From: Euglena gracilis
Taxonomy: Eukaryota > Euglenida > Euglenophyceae > Euglenales
NCBI GenBank assembly: GCA_039621445.1
Contig: CP154954.1
Location: forward strand, 37,805,703 to 37,869,702
Direction of reading: 5' to 3'
Length of the DNA: 64,000 bases
Under the pieces are notes generated by a model. That model saw nothing but the letters and a program-made list of their open reading frames with translations, did not search any database and had not been told where the DNA came from. Positions 9,402-19,499 of this stretch are shown here, one piece after another. The position numbers and the translations under genes are program-made. How positions within the stretch are numbered: the first letter of the stretch is position 1; each line of letters begins with the position of its first letter.

Positions 9402-10973
9402 TTGATAAGTTCTTTGAGAAAGTTTGATGAAGATTTTTCGCAGGAGTATACGCTCCAACCCAAGTGTGTGGCCCTATATGGGGCAACTCCCAGCTCTATT
9501 GAGCATCCCCTCACCCCAGTGGTTTCCAGCTCTATTGAGCAACCCCCCACCCCAGTTTTCAGCTCTATTGAGCATCCCCTTACCGTAATTTTCAGCTCTG
9601 CCGAGCATTCCCCCACCTCGCTTTCCAGCTCTATCGAGCATTCCCCCCACAGCTCTATCGAGCAACCCCCCACCCAACGGGTGCTACACCTAATGGTGTC
9701 CAGCTCTATCGAGCATCCCCCCATAGTGGCCAGCTCTATCGAGCAATTACCTCCAACACCCAGCTCTATAGAGCATTCCCCCACCGTTCCCAGCCCTATC
9801 GAGCATTCCAACACCCAAAGGGTGCAACACCTAACGGTATCAAGCTCCATGGAGCATCTCACCACCTATGAGTTTCCACACCTAACGGTGTTTGATTTAG
9901 GCGATAACCCCGCTGCACAATGGATTCAACGCCTATCGGCGTGTGGCTTTATCGAGCAACCCATCGCCCAGTGTGATTATCAGCCTTTGCTGCAAAGCCA
10001 GTCATCTTGTTGTACTTCTATGCATCCGGATGTCGCCACGGTGCCTACAGGCACAATTGACAAATGTCCTCCAAAGGACGACACACCCGCACAAAACTCC
10101 CATGGACTGAGCGAAAAATGGTGTGAGATGCAATCCAGCAATGATGCGGCATTTTTGCACATGCAACATAGTTTGCAAAATTTGTTTGCAAAAGTGGAGC
10201 CAACAACGGCACTTTTTGAGCACAAAAATCCTGATATGGGAGCTCTTGTTACCTTGAAGCAGTTCGATACCTTAGCTGCTGCATTCCAGGAAGCGCAACA
10301 GCGCATTATGCAACTGTGCCGTGAATCGGCAAATTTTCACCATATGCACACCCAACCTGGTGAAGGTTTGGCTTCCAGCACTTACGTGCAGCAACTGGAG
10401 GAAAGACTTTCCCGGTTGGAGCAAAAATCATGTAGGTGTGGTGAAAATTCTGCTGAAATAACAAGTTTTTACGCCCATATCACGAATATCGCAAGCAGGC
10501 AGGATGCTTACCACCAACGGTGGCAGAATAATATTGTTGACATCCAAACCGCAATTGCGGTGTTACAGAACCGCAACGCAGTACCATGTTCACATAATTC
10601 AGAATTTCAGCGATTTTCTGCAGATAAGCGTGATGAAAATCACCAAGTCAGAAAACAATTTAGTGACAGTCCGATACGGACCGAGGAAACAGTGAATCAG
10701 CAAGTCAAAAACTTGCAAAAAGATTTCTCGGCGCTATCCGCGCAAGTCTCGGGGTTTTTGGAACAGCCAGTGGCTGAAAACGAGCGGAATCCGCAACATA
10801 CCCCTCCTTCCAAACCATCTCCACAACTGGAGTCTATTTCCGAAGCGGTGCACACTCTAGCTGTGCGACTACGGGAATTGGAAAGTGGTTTTGGAAAAGT
10901 TTCGCAAGATTCCTGGTCTTTTTCTTGCAAAATCCCTCTTCGACGATATGTCCAAACACCGCAGGCGTATTAG
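9402..10973 (+). CDS. Gag-like protein, N-terminal part (family E)
   Basis: A 523-codon frame, the longest plus-strand frame here. Residues 30-155 are about eleven imperfect copies of an SSIE(H/Q)PPT-type peptide; residues 155-240 are polar and proline-rich. Roughly residues 260-510 are rich in Q, E, L and R with heptad-like spacing (LEERLSRLEQKS, VQQLEERL), likely coiled coil. It lies just 5' of capsid- and nucleocapsid-like sequence in other frames, so I read it as the N-terminal part of a Gag precursor. No in-frame ATG lies near the left edge, so the true start is unknown. Sequence at 10885-11112 continues a similar helical protein in another frame, suggesting a frameshift near 10920. Confidence 0.5.
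   Translation: MISSLRKFDEDFSQEYTLQPKCVALYGATPSSIEHPLTPVVSSSIEQPPTPVFSSIEHPLTVIFSSAEHSPTSLSSSIEHSPHSSIEQPPTQRVLHLMVSSSIEHPPIVASSIEQLPPTPSSIEHSPTVPSPIEHSNTQRVQHLTVSSSMEHLTTYEFPHLTVFDLGDNPAAQWIQRLSACGFIEQPIAQCDYQPLLQSQSSCCTSMHPDVATVPTGTIDKCPPKDDTPAQNSHGLSEKWCEMQSSNDAAFLHMQHSLQNLFAKVEPTTALFEHKNPDMGALVTLKQFDTLAAAFQEAQQRIMQLCRESANFHHMHTQPGEGLASSTYVQQLEERLSRLEQKSCRCGENSAEITSFYAHITNIASRQDAYHQRWQNNIVDIQTAIAVLQNRNAVPCSHNSEFQRFSADKRDENHQVRKQFSDSPIRTEETVNQQVKNLQKDFSALSAQVSGFLEQPVAENERNPQHTPPSKPSPQLESISEAVHTLAVRLRELESGFGKVSQDSWSFSCKIPLRRYVQTPQAY
9490..9865 (+). repeat. Degenerate in-frame minisatellite in Gag
   Basis: About eleven copies of a 33-48-bp unit whose core is CAGCTCTATCGAGCA followed by a C-rich tail, always in the same frame. 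Unit lengths vary by multiples of three. Some units carry an extra CAACGGGTGCTACACCTAATGG-like module (in three places). Confidence 0.75.
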
Positions 10974-11618
10974 GCGTTTGCAGGAAGATATTGGTGCAAT
11001 CGCCGATCATCTGAAAATTCTCGATGATTTGGAGAAACATTTTTGTGTCTTTGCAGAAAATTTGGATCAAATACACACGCAATTGCGATGTTTACAACAA
11101 AAAGTGTTGTAGGCACACTTGCCGCAGATTCCAGCTCCAAAAGCGCTAATAGCGCACCTTTTGCAGAGCCTATTGGCACATTGCCACAAAATTACGATTC
11201 TGCTCATTCAGTGGTCCCTCCCCCAGCGGTACCAGTCCCATTGGACCATTTTTTGGATGATGGGGTTGGTTTTCAAGAGAAAGCCAAGCAAAACCCTCAA
11301 AGAAATCGAAAAATTTGGGAATATGAACTTTGTCACGGTATGAACCGCACTCCTGCACATGGTATTGATCCTGAGATGCATCAGCATCACCGCTCACGTA
11401 TTCGTGATTCACCAAGTTTACAAGGTACCTATGGTACACCAAGCGGAATATTGAATGCGCATTCGCAACATACACCTAAAAGTACACTTGGTGCAACTAC
11501 CGAGGTACCCGCGCATAGTGCGGTTTTGCACCCAGGCCCATCCTCCGTAAATACCACCGAAGGGCCATGGGATTCTCAGAAAAATTCAAAGGAATCATCG
11601 CTATCACGAAAAAGGTGA
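10885..11618 (+). pseudogene. Gag middle region, frame-shifted
   Basis: Two overlapping frames: 10885-11112 (helical, RRLQEDIGAIADHLKILDD, LDQIHTQLRCLQQK) and 11043-11618 (191 codons, S/P/H-rich, with HGIDPEMHQHHRSRIRD). They appear to continue the upstream Gag-like frame after small indels. No known domain recognised. Followed directly by capsid-like sequence. Confidence 0.4.
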
Positions 11619-11619
11619 A

Positions 11620-12532
11620 GCCCCAATGAGATGGTGACCCCACAGCGTGGAAACAGTTTTGGCGCGATTGGGAATATTATTGGGAATATTATTGGGATCT
11701 GAAAGGACAAACCCATAACGAAAATCCAGAGGTGATCAAAATGGAATTCATAGATTGTCTACCAAAAGATAAAAAGGAACGCGCTAGACAATTGGTCATA
11801 CGCTGGCACATTTCTTTTCAGGATTTGGTTGAGCAATATGCTTCATCATGTTCCAGTTTGGTTTCCAGAATCACTCTGGAGAAAAAATGTCGGCAATATG
11901 CCCCCCATGACCGAAAATGGAGGTCGATAGACCTATGGTACTCAAAATGGCTCTGTTTGGCAGCCGAAGTAGACGAGTTAGGTGAAACCCAAATGAAAGA
12001 GCAATTTGACACAGTATTGCACTTTACACCCAAACTCATCAAAGAATTTCACCACGAGGAACTCGCAGGACGTATTTTGACGCTCGATGAGCGATGGAAC
12101 TATGTTTCCAAACAGTTGAAGCTATCACAGCTTCTCGGACAAATCCAGTCGGCTTATATACCCGCTATCCAAGTCAGTTCTGTGAAAAAAGTGTCACACT
12201 TACCAAATACCGCTGTAGCGGAATCCAAATTGCGCAATTCGCGCTCTTCAGAAGAATTTTCTGACAAATTGTGCTTTTTATGTAACAGAAAGGGTCCTAT
12301 ATCTTGCAATTGTCCAAATCCCGCAGCGCGAAACCACAACACAAGAACAAGAGGATCAGCCTCAGATGATACCAGTAAATATCCGCACTCACGATCCACA
12401 TGTTCACTGTGCGGATCCACCAACCACCCCTCACCCAAATGTCGCTATGCGACCCCTCCCCACCCAAGCCAGAGTCATCGCGATATGAGTTGCAGTTCAA
12501 AAGATCATACTTCAGCCGAAGGCACAAGGTAG
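11620..12532 (+). pseudogene. Gag capsid and nucleocapsid region (family E)
   Basis: The clear frame is 11732-12532 (266 codons). The N-terminal 140 residues are a Trp-containing helical region like retrotransposon capsid (IRWHISFQDLVEQY; LWYSKWLCLAAEVDEL; LAGRILTLDERWNYVSKQL). Two zinc-knuckle sites follow: CFLCNRKGPISCNC (about 12269), where the expected His is Pro, and CSLCGSTNHPSPKC (about 12409), a perfect CX2CX4HX4C. The first aligns with the intact knuckle of the minus copy, so its His was lost here. Just upstream, 11669-11697 contains a duplicated GGGAATATTATT. A stop precedes the frame, so the join to upstream Gag is broken. Confidence 0.65.
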
Positions 12533-12539
12533 GTCAACG

Positions 12540-13140
12540 AACAACCTCTACCGAGGATTATCACTCGGCTTCGGGCAGGGAGGGGGATGATACCCCACGT
12601 AATAAAAGTGACCATCCCTACTTTAGCACTCATAAATTCAGAGGCGTATATGCGTCCAAAAAGTCAAGGGCTGATACGGCCATTGGTTCGGATTTTGAGT
12701 AAAGACACCCGAAACCCAGGGATGCGGACTACAGAGGCTACTAGAAAGGAGGTGACAGGAGTCATGACCCTAGTCATCCCCTGCCCAGTATCCTTTCTGG
12801 TCATAGTTCCAGGATTTTCCGGTGTCCCCGCTCAAAATTCTGCCAATTTTTTGACATATAGACAGTTTTGTGTTTCCGGTTGTGGTGCATCATGGGATAC
12901 GCCATGAATAACCTTGTGGTTGAATGGATTTACGCTCCAAGAATGCACACAGCTCCGCAAACTTCTTTCCCCCGCAAAAACTTCCACTATTCATCATTTT
13001 TACACACCGTTTTCGATGACAGCAATACCGTTTTCCACAACACTAACACCGTTTTCAACCCAGGGGTAAAGAGAAAGTGCCCCCCCCCCTACCCACCGCA
13101 TACTCACAAACGTTCCATATGCGGTAGGGGTAACAAGTAG
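12540..13140 (+). pseudogene. Gag-protease linker and protease remnant (family E)
   Basis: The block REGDDTPRNKSDH..FRGVYASKK (12570-12670) aligns with REGDETTDTD..LKSVYNSKK of the minus copy. Farther on, MGYAMNNLVVEW (about 12895-12935) lines up with LGYPFLRQHRLVVDF, the C-terminal part of the protease. I cannot find the Asp-Thr/Ser-Gly active site in any frame, so this copy has no functional protease. Confidence 0.4.
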
Positions 13141-13840
13141 CTTAACCCCCCATCGTTTCACTGGGTGCCAAGACGAAAGCCCTAAGGACTGAAATTCGAA
13201 TGGTGTCGAGCAGTCGCCCAGCTGCTTTCATTTTTCTTTTTCCACCAGGTTTGTCGATTGCAGACAATCCTGTACAACCCCCGCAGCTAAAATTCGCATA
13301 CAATTTTTCTTACACACTCCACCCCCCCCCAGACCAACATGCGCGACACCGACAACTACTCAGCACCTCCCCCCAAGGTGTGCACTCTAGGAGAAATTTC
13401 CACACAACCAACAACCACACACAAAAGGACATAACTGAAACCAAACTAACCACCACAACCCGCGCCTATGGCGCCCCCACCACTCAAGCGCCTATGGCGC
13501 CACCCACCCTCGCGCATATCGCAAATCTTGCGCATAATGCCCCCCCGCCGCGCTATGTGGCGCCCCCAACCACCGCGCCTATGTCGCTCACACCCCCGCG
13601 CATATTGCGCTCCCCACGCGCACAGCGCTCATCTCGTGCCTATTGTTTTGCACACCGTGCATAGCGCGCACCTCCCCGCCGCGCATAGTGCGCAGCCAGC
13701 AAACAGCCCCCCCCCCCACAAGATGCGCCCACCCCCGCCCTCCCCCCACACGTGCATAGCGCAAATCTCGCACAATTGTGTATACCTTACAAATGGGTAT
13801 CTGCCCAACCCAACCATACTATTTTGGGAATAAGTCCCAA
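13141..13840 (+). other. Conserved post-protease block and GCGC-TAT repeats
   Basis: The first 250 bp match the minus copy of family E (3550-3300, opposite strand). From about 13460 to 13690 the motif CGCGC(C/A)TAT(G/T)GCGC recurs about ten times with C-rich spacers, an irregular short-unit tandem repeat. A plus frame of 154 codons (13200-13664) spans both but shows no RT motif. Confidence 0.5.
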
Positions 13841-14971
13841 AGATGTTTGTGTACAAATTTCACAATGGCATTTTTGTTGTTGATTTGCAAACCACATGCT
13901 CAAATGCGGATTTGGTTTACTTAAGCAACAAAAGCAACCAACCCCCCTCCTTTGACCACGAACTTGTTGGCCACATTGGCGAACACCAAAGGTGTTTTGA
14001 TCATTCAAGCGCACAATTGCGCTCACTTCAAATTTATTTGCAAAAACACAAGATGTGTGATAAGTTTTTGGGATACATTGCAAATACTGCATTTTTCCCA
14101 CGAACTTGCACAGCTTTGTAAAGAACAGCTATTTTGTGAACAAAATGGCCTTTTTCTTATTGCAGAAGTGAATCCCGATAGGGAAATAAGTTAAATTCCT
14201 TGAGAAAATCTGCAACATAGTTGCCCACCACCCAAAATGAAGAAAATTCATTCAAACACGCACTTTTTTTGGACTTACCCACTTAGCCTTAGGTCTATGT
14301 GACCAATACACCCTATGATGTGCAAGGCCTATGGGCCATTACCCATGTGGTCCATGGGTCCATAGGACCAATTTGCACAAATTGCAAGGACCAAAAGGAC
14401 CAAAGGTTCACAAATCCATATTATAAAGTGAAAAGTCCATAGGACCTCAAAAAATGGCACAAAAAGCCATATTGCGTGGCTGAAAGTGGCTGAAATCGCC
14501 AAAACAAGCCAAATAGGCTAGTTTTATGCAGATTTGCATAAGTTTCACTTTGGCATAGCCTCAAAACCCCCACAAAAGCTTCAAAATTTCTGGCACCTCG
14601 TACCATGAGGTTTTGATTGTATGTAGTAGTGCCTATGAGATAGAAATAAAAAGTTGTCTTTCTAGAATAAATTATGGAAGCTTGTAGCAAAATCTCACTC
14701 ACAGAGCCAAAAAAGGTCAAAGATGTACCTGAGCGCCTGTAGCTGGCCGATAGTCCATGTTACCCCTCATTCGAAAGCTCGTTCGATGAGCCGTCCAGCG
14801 GTGCAAACAAATCGCTGTAACTCTGCACGGTACTCTTATTTGAGGAGGTCGTGAAAAATTGAATTAAGCCCAGCCAATCCGGCCAAAAGCCAAATTTTGA
14901 GCCAGATCTTGTACGATTGTGTACCAGACTGACAAATCAGCCTGAAAGGCTTCTATACTGTTCCCTACATC
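13841..14971. repeat. Diverged relative of repeat R1
   Basis: Scattered blocks resemble R1: a GCAAGGCCTATGGGCCATTAC block, and a CCCGATAGGGA block after a stretch rich in GCACAATT. The similarity is weak and collinear only in part. A GGTCCATGGGTCCATAGGACC inverted repeat lies at about 14350. No gene recognised. Confidence 0.35.
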
Positions 14972-16281
14972 GTTTCTGATGGCTAATTACCATTGGTTAC
15001 CAGATGGGCTAATGGCCATTTATTTGAACCTTTGGCAGCATTCGGCCCATTACCTCCTCTGTTTGGGCTATTAGGCCTGGTACAGTTCAGAGGGCTATAG
15101 CCCGCAATTTGGAGCCATTTTGACTCACTAGAATCGTTTTCAGGAGTACTTATGTGCAAATTTTCTTTTAAATCATCGATTTTCTACAATTTTCGGTGAT
15201 TGTTCTCTATTCTGGCACTCATATCCCTAACGAGAGTGACCATGAGGCACTATGCCAGAGTGGAATGCAAAGGGCTATGCTGATAATGGCAATTTTTCAT
15301 TTGCTCATGATGTAATAGACAGGTTTTACTTGTATGTTGATATTTTTGCACAATTTTACAGCTTTTTGGGTGATGTGGTATTATTAGACACCCAAATCCC
15401 AAAATCTGTAAAACAACAAACATGCAGTATTATTGGACACTCTCAACAAGCACTATGTACACTAGGCAAATTTGAAGTCTTAAATGACTCAAAATGCAAC
15501 AAAGTTGCACTTTTGGTGACAAAAATGCATCCCTCGGCGCAGATTCTGCATTTCTGCCCTAAATCCTGATAGGGATTTCCTTAAAAATCTGATAAAAGTC
15601 AGTATTTCTCAGTGGCATAGTCACCAATGATGAGATTTTGTCATGTTTGCAGTATTTTTTCCTGCTTACCACACCAACGGCATTCTTTTCCCCGCCCGCT
15701 TCATTCAGTGGGCCCTCTTATCGATATAATTCGGAGGACCCAATGGTCATCATCTGCAACACCAATGGTGTCATTCTGCAAGGTTTATAAGAACCATAGC
15801 TCAGAAATGGTGAAATCCAGCTTTTTTTTGACCCACATTTGGGATTCCCTGTGCAGATCACCCGCAAATTTTCTGAATGTTGATCAATCACCACGTATTC
15901 AGCGAATATTTCGCAAATCTGTTCAAAATTTCAGAGCGAATCATCAAATGGTGCGTGCCACAGCACCATATTCATTGATTATTGCTCATTTTGTGAAGTT
16001 CCCCCGTTTCTCATGTGTTTTTGTCATTTGTGACCTACTGGTCTGAACTCAGTGTCGCAATATGCGATTTTGACCACGTGTGCGCAATATGCGTACATGT
16101 GCAATTTTAGTTGTTTTTTTCTTGTGCACAATATGTGGATACCCACAATTTTTCATACGCACACTTTGCTTTTGGAGGTATCATGCCTCTGATTGTACTG
16201 AAAGGTACAGAGTGATGAATTTCACCGCACTGGAACAATGTTCTATCATTTTATGTGCATTCACAGTTTATTTGCGGTTTT
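14972..16281 (+). repeat. Dispersed repeat R1, copy b (possible 5' LTR of element D)
   Basis: Direct repeat of 1-947. It carries about 380 bp (about 15833-16211) not present in copy a, between AAATCCAGCTTTTTTT and GTGATGAATTTCACCGCACTGG. Immediately after the shared 3' edge comes TGGTCCAGGGGTCCAAGT, which begins with TGG as a tRNA-primed binding site would, and then the remnant Gag and Pol of element D. This makes R1 a candidate LTR for D, though D's other LTR is not in view. Confidence 0.6.
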
Positions 16282-16690
16282 TATGGTCCAGGGGTCCAAG
16301 TCCTGGACCTTGACCCGAACGGTGGAGGTCACCTGTTGAAACTCAGCAAAAAACACAACATGCCAGCCTTCAAAAAAATTCAGGATCCCAGAAGAACTGA
16401 TTCAGGACCTGGCGGGGTTCCACGAACGGCTACGGCAAACCAGCCAAGCCCAGGTCGCGCAGCAACAACCGCTGCAGCAGCCCAACCTGCCCGGAATGCA
16501 CGACAAAACATGCTCTCACAGCGTAGCCCAGAACTGACAGGTCAACAGCCAAACCCAGATTCAACTGACAAAAAAGATCCCGACCAAACATTCATCTTCC
16601 AAAACGACTGTGTGAACCGGTGTCCAAACTCCTGCTAGGGCAGGTCATCAGCAGAAAGAAATCAAAACAACTCCTCATTGAAGACCATGC
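16282..16690 (+). pseudogene. Short Gag remnant of element D
   Basis: Only about 400 bp separate the R1 boundary from the protease. Frames in this span are Q/A/P-rich (HERLRQTSQAQVAQQQ) and change twice. A piece just upstream of the protease reads KSKQLLIEDHAVLPDGKKK. A normal Ty3 Gag needs several hundred residues, so most of gag is deleted. Confidence 0.4.
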
Positions 16691-17030
16691 TGTGTTGCCG
16701 GACGGCAAAAAAAAATGTTCCTACAGGCCCTGATTGACACGGGAGCACAGGCAAACCTGGTGATTAAGAACCTGATTGCCCAACAAAATTTCAGACGGTC
16801 ACAAAAACCCTTGGCCCTGATCACAGCGGACGGAACAAGGATGGGAGGACTACACGAAGTCATACTGGAACTGCAGTTTTCATCACGGCCAACTGGACAG
16901 CAGCCGCAGTGGTTCACCTATGAGGGCCAGCGATTGTAGGTGTGGGAAAACCCCCAGCTGGTGTTGTTCCATCCACGGACACCCGAGGATGGCATCCACT
17001 TCTATGTCAGCGTCATGGAACGTTCCAAGG
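16691..17030 (+). pseudogene. Aspartic protease of element D, with odd antisense C-terminus
   Basis: The active site is ALIDTGAQANLV (DTG at about 16735-16743), followed by ITADGTRMGG, both classic for Ty3/gypsy proteases. A run of nine A just before it shifts the frame. The expected C-terminal signature is absent from the plus strand, but the minus strand at 17020-16925 reads DAILGCPWMEQHQLGVF, the very motif that should be there. This suggests a local inversion of about 100 bp. The plus strand is also open across this interval (ENPQLVLFHPR), so coincidence is possible. Confidence 0.6.
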
Positions 17031-17400
17031 GTGGACCATTCCTTTGTTCTGTCCGTGTTGTGCAGGAACAGAAACACAGGGAACAGAAAATACACCAACT
17101 TCAGAAAAACACTTCAGCGCTTCGAGCAATGAATTTGCAGATTCCTGCTGAACCGGGCCAGGACGAGGAAAGACTGTCCGAAGGCGAAACAACACTGGAA
17201 ATACTGGCAAGACAACTTCAGAAATTGGCAAAGAAATCTGACAGGGTTCACGGTGTTGTGGTGGTGCCAGAGCAACAGGAAACGCAAGGCGAAAAAGTGG
17301 CAGAACTGGTGAAAAAACTGCGGCAGAACTATGAAGTAGTGGTCTTGCGAGACAGAATCTACCCAGACCCCCCATAACGCGGACCACCGGGTTTTGGAAA
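17031..17400 (+). pseudogene. Protease-RT linker of element D
   Basis: Part of a 145-codon plus frame (16940-17377). The sequence is charged and helical (EERLSEGETTLEILARQLQKLAKK; EKVAELVKKLRQNYEVVVLRD), as in many protease-RT spacers. No catalytic motif. Confidence 0.4.
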
Positions 17401-18042
17401 GATCGAGCTGAAGCCTGGAACAGTGGCGAAAAAAAAAGACCCATCCACATCTCTAACCAATTCGTCCACCATGTCGATGAGCGCCTGTCAGCGTTCTCCT
17501 GTCATGTCCTGAAAGTGGAAGACGGGAGGAGTGACTGGTCCAGCCCCACATTTGTGGTGTCCAAAAAAGGTGGAAAATGGAGAGGGGTGGTTTATTCCAG
17601 AGCACTGAACGAGGCAACAATCACAGACGCCCATCCCCTCCCTAGGATACCAGGCATCCTAGTTCAACAAGGACAACGGGCCATGTACAGTGTACTGGAC
17701 CTGAAAGACGCCTTCCACCAGGTACCACTGAAAAAAGAGTCCAGACCCTACACCTGCTGCAGCACACCCAAGGAAACAAAACAGTGGAGAGTGGTGGTCA
17801 TGGAAATGAAAAACGGCGTACCAATTTTCCAGAGGGTGATCGAGTACAGCCTGGAGCAGGTACGTGATATTGCAAACCACTACGTGGACGACATTATTGT
17901 AGGAACCGTATGGCAGGGGTCTGAAGACAAAAACCTCGAACAACAGGACAAGTACATCAGAAGGGAGATGGAGGCACTGAAAAAAAAACAGCAACACATG
18001 GCAGACATCAAGAAATGCAAATTTTTCGTGAATGAGGTGTGA
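17400..18042 (+). pseudogene. Reverse transcriptase of element D (Ty3/gypsy type)
   Basis: The palm and fingers motifs appear in order: SDWSSPTFVVSKKGGKWR (template-binding block), YSRALNEATITDAHPLPRI, then SVLDLKDAFHQVPL with the first catalytic Asp, the MKNGVPIFQRVIE block, and YVDD at 17881-17892 with the two other Asp residues. Order and spacing fit a Ty3-type RT. The frame closes at 18042, about 10 codons before the thumb/RNase H frame opens, so at least one frameshift divides it. In a live element it would copy the RNA into cDNA. Confidence 0.85.
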
Positions 18043-18054
18043 TTATGTGGACAC

Positions 18055-19092
18055 GTGCTCGGTGGTGGACAAGGAAAACCTACACCTGGGAAACTGATGG
18101 CCTTGGAGAAATGGGAGGAACCAAAAACGGTCACATCCCTGCGGGCATTCCTGGGATTCACAAACTACTACGCCTCATACATCCCAGGGTATGCGGAATT
18201 GGCAGCAGACCTGATGGAAAAACTGAAGGTAAAAAAGGGACAGGGGAAGAAAGGAAGCCTGACACCTGTGTTTTTAGGTGAAAAAGAGAGAAAATCCTTC
18301 CAGACCACCAAAGAAAATCTCCTGGGAAGCCTGAAACTGCAAACGGTGAACCCAGACAAACCGTCCATACTCAGGGTGGATGCAAGTGGCAGATCCGTAG
18401 GTGCGGCTCTGGAACAATTAGCGGAGGACACTGCAGATAAACCAGACCCAACAACAGCCATGACCAAGAAAACAGTACCCGTAGCTTTCTGTTCACAAAA
18501 CCTGACACCTGGACAGGTTCGCTCGTGGTCTCCTAGGGAGAAGGAGACCTACGCAGTGACCCTGGCCCTGCAAAAATGGGATTCCTGGATACAAATGCAA
18601 CCGGTACTGGTGTTTGCGGACCACAAGTCCATTGAGGCATGGGCAACGGAGGCGCTGGACACCCCCAGTGGACCAGCTGGACGTAGGGCTAGGTGGCACG
18701 AACTGCTTTCGCGGGTCGACATAACCGTAGCACACGTACCTGGCAAAGACAACACGGTCGCCGATGCCTTGAGTATGTGGGCCTACCCCGCCTCACAGGC
18801 ATTCGCCGACGTGAGTATCCACGGGAGTGAGGAGGACGACCGACTCATGAAAGAAATCATCAAACAGGAGGAAAAGGAACAGAAACCTTGTATGGTGATC
18901 AACGTCGCAGACCTGACACAGGCAAAAAAACAACTTCAAGAACCCGTCACTGCGGCCGTCACAACAAGGGAGGGAGCCAAAACGGGTGAAGATTCGCCCA
19001 CAGTTCCTGGTTCAACGGAAAATGATGACACCCCTCAGAAAAATTCAAAAACACCTCAAAAAAATGCAAAACGACAAAGAAATTGGTTGTGA
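18055..19092 (+). CDS. RT thumb and RNase H of element D, with linker
   Basis: A 345-codon frame. Residues 25-65 are the RT connection (TSLRAFLGFTNYYASYIPGY). RNase H follows: ILRVDASGRSVGAAL (first Asp), SPREKETYAVTLAL (Glu), LVFADHKSIEAW (Asp) and KDNTVADALS (last Asp), so all four acidic positions are present. VPVAFCSQNLTPGQ is the usual strand between them. After about residue 250 the protein turns into a hydrophilic E/K/T/P-rich linker. The domain would remove RNA from the RNA:DNA hybrid. It is the best preserved part of D, yet separated from RT and integrase by frame changes. Confidence 0.8.
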   Translation: MLGGGQGKPTPGKLMALEKWEEPKTVTSLRAFLGFTNYYASYIPGYAELAADLMEKLKVKKGQGKKGSLTPVFLGEKERKSFQTTKENLLGSLKLQTVNPDKPSILRVDASGRSVGAALEQLAEDTADKPDPTTAMTKKTVPVAFCSQNLTPGQVRSWSPREKETYAVTLALQKWDSWIQMQPVLVFADHKSIEAWATEALDTPSGPAGRRARWHELLSRVDITVAHVPGKDNTVADALSMWAYPASQAFADVSIHGSEEDDRLMKEIIKQEEKEQKPCMVINVADLTQAKKQLQEPVTAAVTTREGAKTGEDSPTVPGSTENDDTPQKNSKTPQKNAKRQRNWL

Positions 19093-19490
19093 AGGAAACG
19101 ACTGTGGTGGAACCAAGCAAAAAACTGGCTGAGGCAACCCCAAGGGAGACCACGGATGAGGCGGGAAAAATGATCCGACCAGACCAACCAAACAACAAGA
19201 CCCCAGAAAATTCAAACACGGCCGAGGGACCATCCACTGAGGAAGACCCACCAAAGCGAAGACCCCTGGAAGAGGACCCTGTGGAACCTCTAACAACAAC
19301 AGTCTCAACAAAACAACAGGACGGACAAGGTGCGCCGGCCTCAACGGGGACACCCGTTGGACCTCCATCAAGGGGAGTGCACGCCCCGGAGATCCAACAG
19401 GGGGAATCGAAAGGGGTGATGGACAGGGAATGGAAGAACGAGTATGAAAGTTGCCCAGTGTACCTGTGCTCAAGGACGTGAAGGAAACGG
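18835..19490 (+). pseudogene. Low-complexity RNase H-integrase linker of element D
   Basis: From about 18835 the coding sequence becomes a long disordered linker rich in T, P, E and K; it continues in a second frame (19083-19481) with no recognisable domain until MDREWKNEYESCPVY near the end. About 220 residues here is long for a Ty3 element. Two frames are needed, so it is broken. Confidence 0.5.
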
Positions 19491-19499
19491 GTTGAAAAA

